From Candidatus Eiseniibacteriota bacterium (lineage in GTDB: Bacteria; Eisenbacteria; RBG-16-71-46; CAIMUX01; WJJG01): a stretch of DNA of 6,925 bases. The DNA is taken from NCBI GenBank assembly GCA_016867695.1, contig VGIY01000137.1:1-6925 (forward strand), written 5' to 3'. The notes under the pieces are model-generated. The model was given only the letters and a program-made list of their open reading frames with translations. It ran no database searches and was not told the DNA's origin. A program made the position numbers and the translations under genes. Of the stretch, positions 5,630-6,925 are shown one piece after another (within the stretch, counting starts at the first letter, position 1; every line of letters starts with the position of its first letter).

Positions 5630-6784
5630 ATGAGTCTCGTCGTCGAATCCCCCGCCCGGGAGATCCCCTCGTCCGCCGACATCGCCCGGGCCGCCGCCCC
5701 GGCGCCCCTCTCGATGGCGCGCAAGATCCGCATCCACAACCAGGTGGTTCAGCGGATCCGCGCCTTCCTGCGCGAGGAGGGTTACGAGGAGGTCCCGGTG
5801 CCGCACCTGACGGCGGCGACCGGCTCGTGCGAAGTCGTCGACTCGATGTTCAGCCTCGACTACTTCGGCGCGCTCGCCTTCCCGCGCCAGACCGGCCAGC
5901 TCTACCTGGAAGAGGTCGTCGCCGGCGGGATGGCGAGCGTCTACTGCGAGGGCGAGAGCCTGCGCAAGGAGTGGAAGATCGACGAGCGGCACCTGACCGA
6001 GTTCAAGCTGATCGAGACCGAGCAGACCGACATGTCGCTCGATGAGCTGTGCGACTTCCAGGAGAAGCTCCTCAAGGATGTCGCTCGCCACCTGCACGCC
6101 GATCTCATCGGCTGGCACAACGCCGCGCGGCTCGACCGGATGGCGCGCGCGGAGCATCCGCGGCTGACCTATCGCGAGGCGATCGGGATCCTCAACCGGC
6201 GCGGCTTCCGCTTCGACTTCGGCGACGACCTCGACCGCGAGGCCGAGGCGGCGCTCGTGCGCTACTGCGAGGACCTGCCGGTCCAGATCACCCGCTATCC
6301 GGAGACGATCAAGTTCTTCAACATGCGCATCGATCGGGACGATCCCGCGGTGGTCGAGTGCGTCGACTACATCCTGCCGCTGGCCGGCGAGACCTTCGGC
6401 GGCTCGGTGCGCGAGGAGGACTACGGGATCCTGAAGGCCCGCCTCCACGGCGGGACGATGTACAAGCACCTGATGAACCGGGCGCGGGAGTTCGCCCGGC
6501 TGCGCGGTCTGGATCCGGCGCGGCAACCGGTCGCCGCGGCGGGAGGGGCGCCGGTCGAGCCGTCCGCGGACACGGCCCGCGCCTACCAGATCGGGATCGA
6601 GCAGGCCTTCGAGAGCTATCTCGGGCTCTTCCGCGAGCGCACGGTGAGGCGCGCCGGCTTCGGCCTGGGCGTCGCGCGGCTGCTCCAGTATGTGATGGGC
6701 CTCGACTCGATCAAGGAGGCGGTCGCCTTCCCGATGGACCGCACGCGCTTCGGCGGCCTGGGGCAGACGGTGACGGTGGAGTAG
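5630..6784 (+). CDS. Asparaginyl-tRNA-synthetase-like catalytic core without anticodon domain (possible asparagine synthetase)
   Basis: 384 residues, ATG set by AAGGAG 6 nt upstream; the in-frame GTG at 5462 is rejected because it runs back through element B. The fold is the class II aminoacyl-tRNA-synthetase core. TGQLYLE (88-94) matches the AsnRS SGQLNGE region. Motif 2 is GESLRKEW...RHLTEF (108-125), with the RxE (R112, E114) that aligns without gaps to E. coli AsnRS FRAENSNTSRHLAEF. YP (223-224) and FNMR (230-233) match AsnRS YP and FYMR. GGSVREE (257-263) matches the AsnRS form GGSQRE, not the AspRS form. Motif 3 is GFGLGVAR (343-350). The N-terminal OB-fold that reads the anticodon is absent, so ordinary tRNA charging is unlikely. 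The best-known stand-alone AsnRS-like core is the archaeal ammonia-dependent asparagine synthetase (Pyrococcus abyssi type), which makes Asn from Asp, ATP and ammonia through aspartyl-adenylate. A 35-45-residue Ala/Pro-rich insertion (about 290-325) precedes motif 3. It is preceded by an elaborate leader and appears monocistronic. Confidence 0.85.
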   Translation: MSLVVESPAREIPSSADIARAAAPAPLSMARKIRIHNQVVQRIRAFLREEGYEEVPVPHLTAATGSCEVVDSMFSLDYFGALAFPRQTGQLYLEEVVAGGMASVYCEGESLRKEWKIDERHLTEFKLIETEQTDMSLDELCDFQEKLLKDVARHLHADLIGWHNAARLDRMARAEHPRLTYREAIGILNRRGFRFDFGDDLDREAEAALVRYCEDLPVQITRYPETIKFFNMRIDRDDPAVVECVDYILPLAGETFGGSVREEDYGILKARLHGGTMYKHLMNRAREFARLRGLDPARQPVAAAGGAPVEPSADTARAYQIGIEQAFESYLGLFRERTVRRAGFGLGVARLLQYVMGLDSIKEAVAFPMDRTRFGGLGQTVTVE

Positions 6785-6787
6785 CGG

Positions 6788-6865
6788 GGCGCCTCCCCGG
6801 GTCCCGCCCCGGCGGGCCTCCCCGTGGCGCCTCCCCGGGGCCCGCTCCGGCGGGCCTTCCCGGGG
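6788..6865 (+). terminator. Tandem 38-nt hairpin repeat, probable transcription end
   Basis: Two adjacent copies of a 38-nt unit beginning GGCGCCTCCCCGGG (6788-6825 and 6826-6863) differ at about four positions. The second folds strongly: CCCCGG (6833-6838) pairs with CCGGGG (6860-6865), and GGCCCGC (6839-6845) with GCGGGCC (6850-6856) around TCCG, with a TTC bulge. The first copy keeps a shorter CCCGC/GCGGG stem (6803-6807 with 6812-6816). A further palindrome GGGCGGCGCCGCCC lies at 6864-6877. No T-tract is present, so termination would be structure- or Rho-driven. The rest of the window (6878-6925) shows nothing certain. Confidence 0.5.
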
Positions 6866-6925
6866 GCGGCGCCGCCCAGGCCACGCCGAGGCATCCCGGC
6901 GCGATTCCCCTCTTGACCGATCATG

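Noticed and set aside
5424..5630. T-box riboswitch (expected for synthetase genes)
   Set aside because: The leader is too short and I see no T-box sequence or Stem I features; the paired hexaloop elements fit a protein-bound loop better.
1317..6526. Long minus-strand ORFs (1317-2411, 2246-3598, 3632-5080, 5594-6526)
   Set aside because: All lie opposite strongly supported genes, have His/Arg/Ala/Pro-rich composition and show no recognisable motif; they are mirror frames of GC-rich coding DNA.
6913..6925. TTGACC as a -35 of a further promoter, and ATG at 6923 as a start codon
   Set aside because: The window ends before any -10 or coding sequence could be seen, so neither can be supported.

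Overview
This is a very GC-rich bacterial window, with coding third positions almost always G or C. All four substantial genes are on the + strand. Nothing in the sequence fixes the phylum. The sigma70-like promoter, the Gly/Ala/Pro-rich tails and the gene mix would suit an uncultured high-GC lineage such as a Deltaproteobacteria-, Gemmatimonadota- or Eisenbacteria-like group, but that is only a guess. There is no sign of a phage, plasmid, IS element, CRISPR array, tRNA or rRNA gene.

Layout. (1) 45-2375 is pnp, polynucleotide phosphorylase, with two low-complexity insertions. (2) 2372-3343 encodes a predicted exported beta-propeller-like protein. Its start codon overlaps the pnp stop (ATGA), so the two are probably translationally coupled. 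(3) 3344-3580 is a gap with a GC hairpin and a weak candidate promoter. (4) 3581-5263 encodes a cobalamin-binding radical SAM protein of the family that includes the hopanoid C-2 methylase HpnP. (5) 5264-5629 is an unusually rich regulatory gap. (6) 5630-6784 encodes a stand-alone class II aminoacyl-tRNA-synthetase-like catalytic core closest to asparaginyl-tRNA synthetase but without an anticodon-binding domain, so plausibly an asparagine synthetase of the archaeal type or another amino-acid-activating enzyme. (7) 6785-6925 holds a two-copy hairpin repeat, probably the transcription end.

The most interesting part is the leader at 5389-5630. A consensus -35 (TTGACA) and a 17-nt spacer lead to a predicted transcription start at about 5424. 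Two RNA elements follow, at 5424-5458 and 5588-5623. They share the same plan: GATCCTTTAA, an upper stem, a six-base loop CCGTGA or CCGCGA, the return stem, then AAGGAG. In both, the Shine-Dalgarno sequence AAGGAG is paired with TCCTT, and an ATG follows 6-8 nt later. Loop and plan match the PyrR-binding loop of pyrimidine genes (hexaloop CNGNGA). The first element controls a 32-codon leader ORF (5467-5565), and an intrinsic-terminator-like hairpin with a T-rich tail (5493-5529) lies inside that ORF. The second element controls the synthetase-like gene. The inferred model is a two-stage switch: when the ligand or protein binds, the leader ORF is not translated, the terminator folds, and any read-through transcript is also blocked at the main start codon. 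No pyrimidine gene and no pyrR is visible here, so the regulator is inferred from RNA shape alone.
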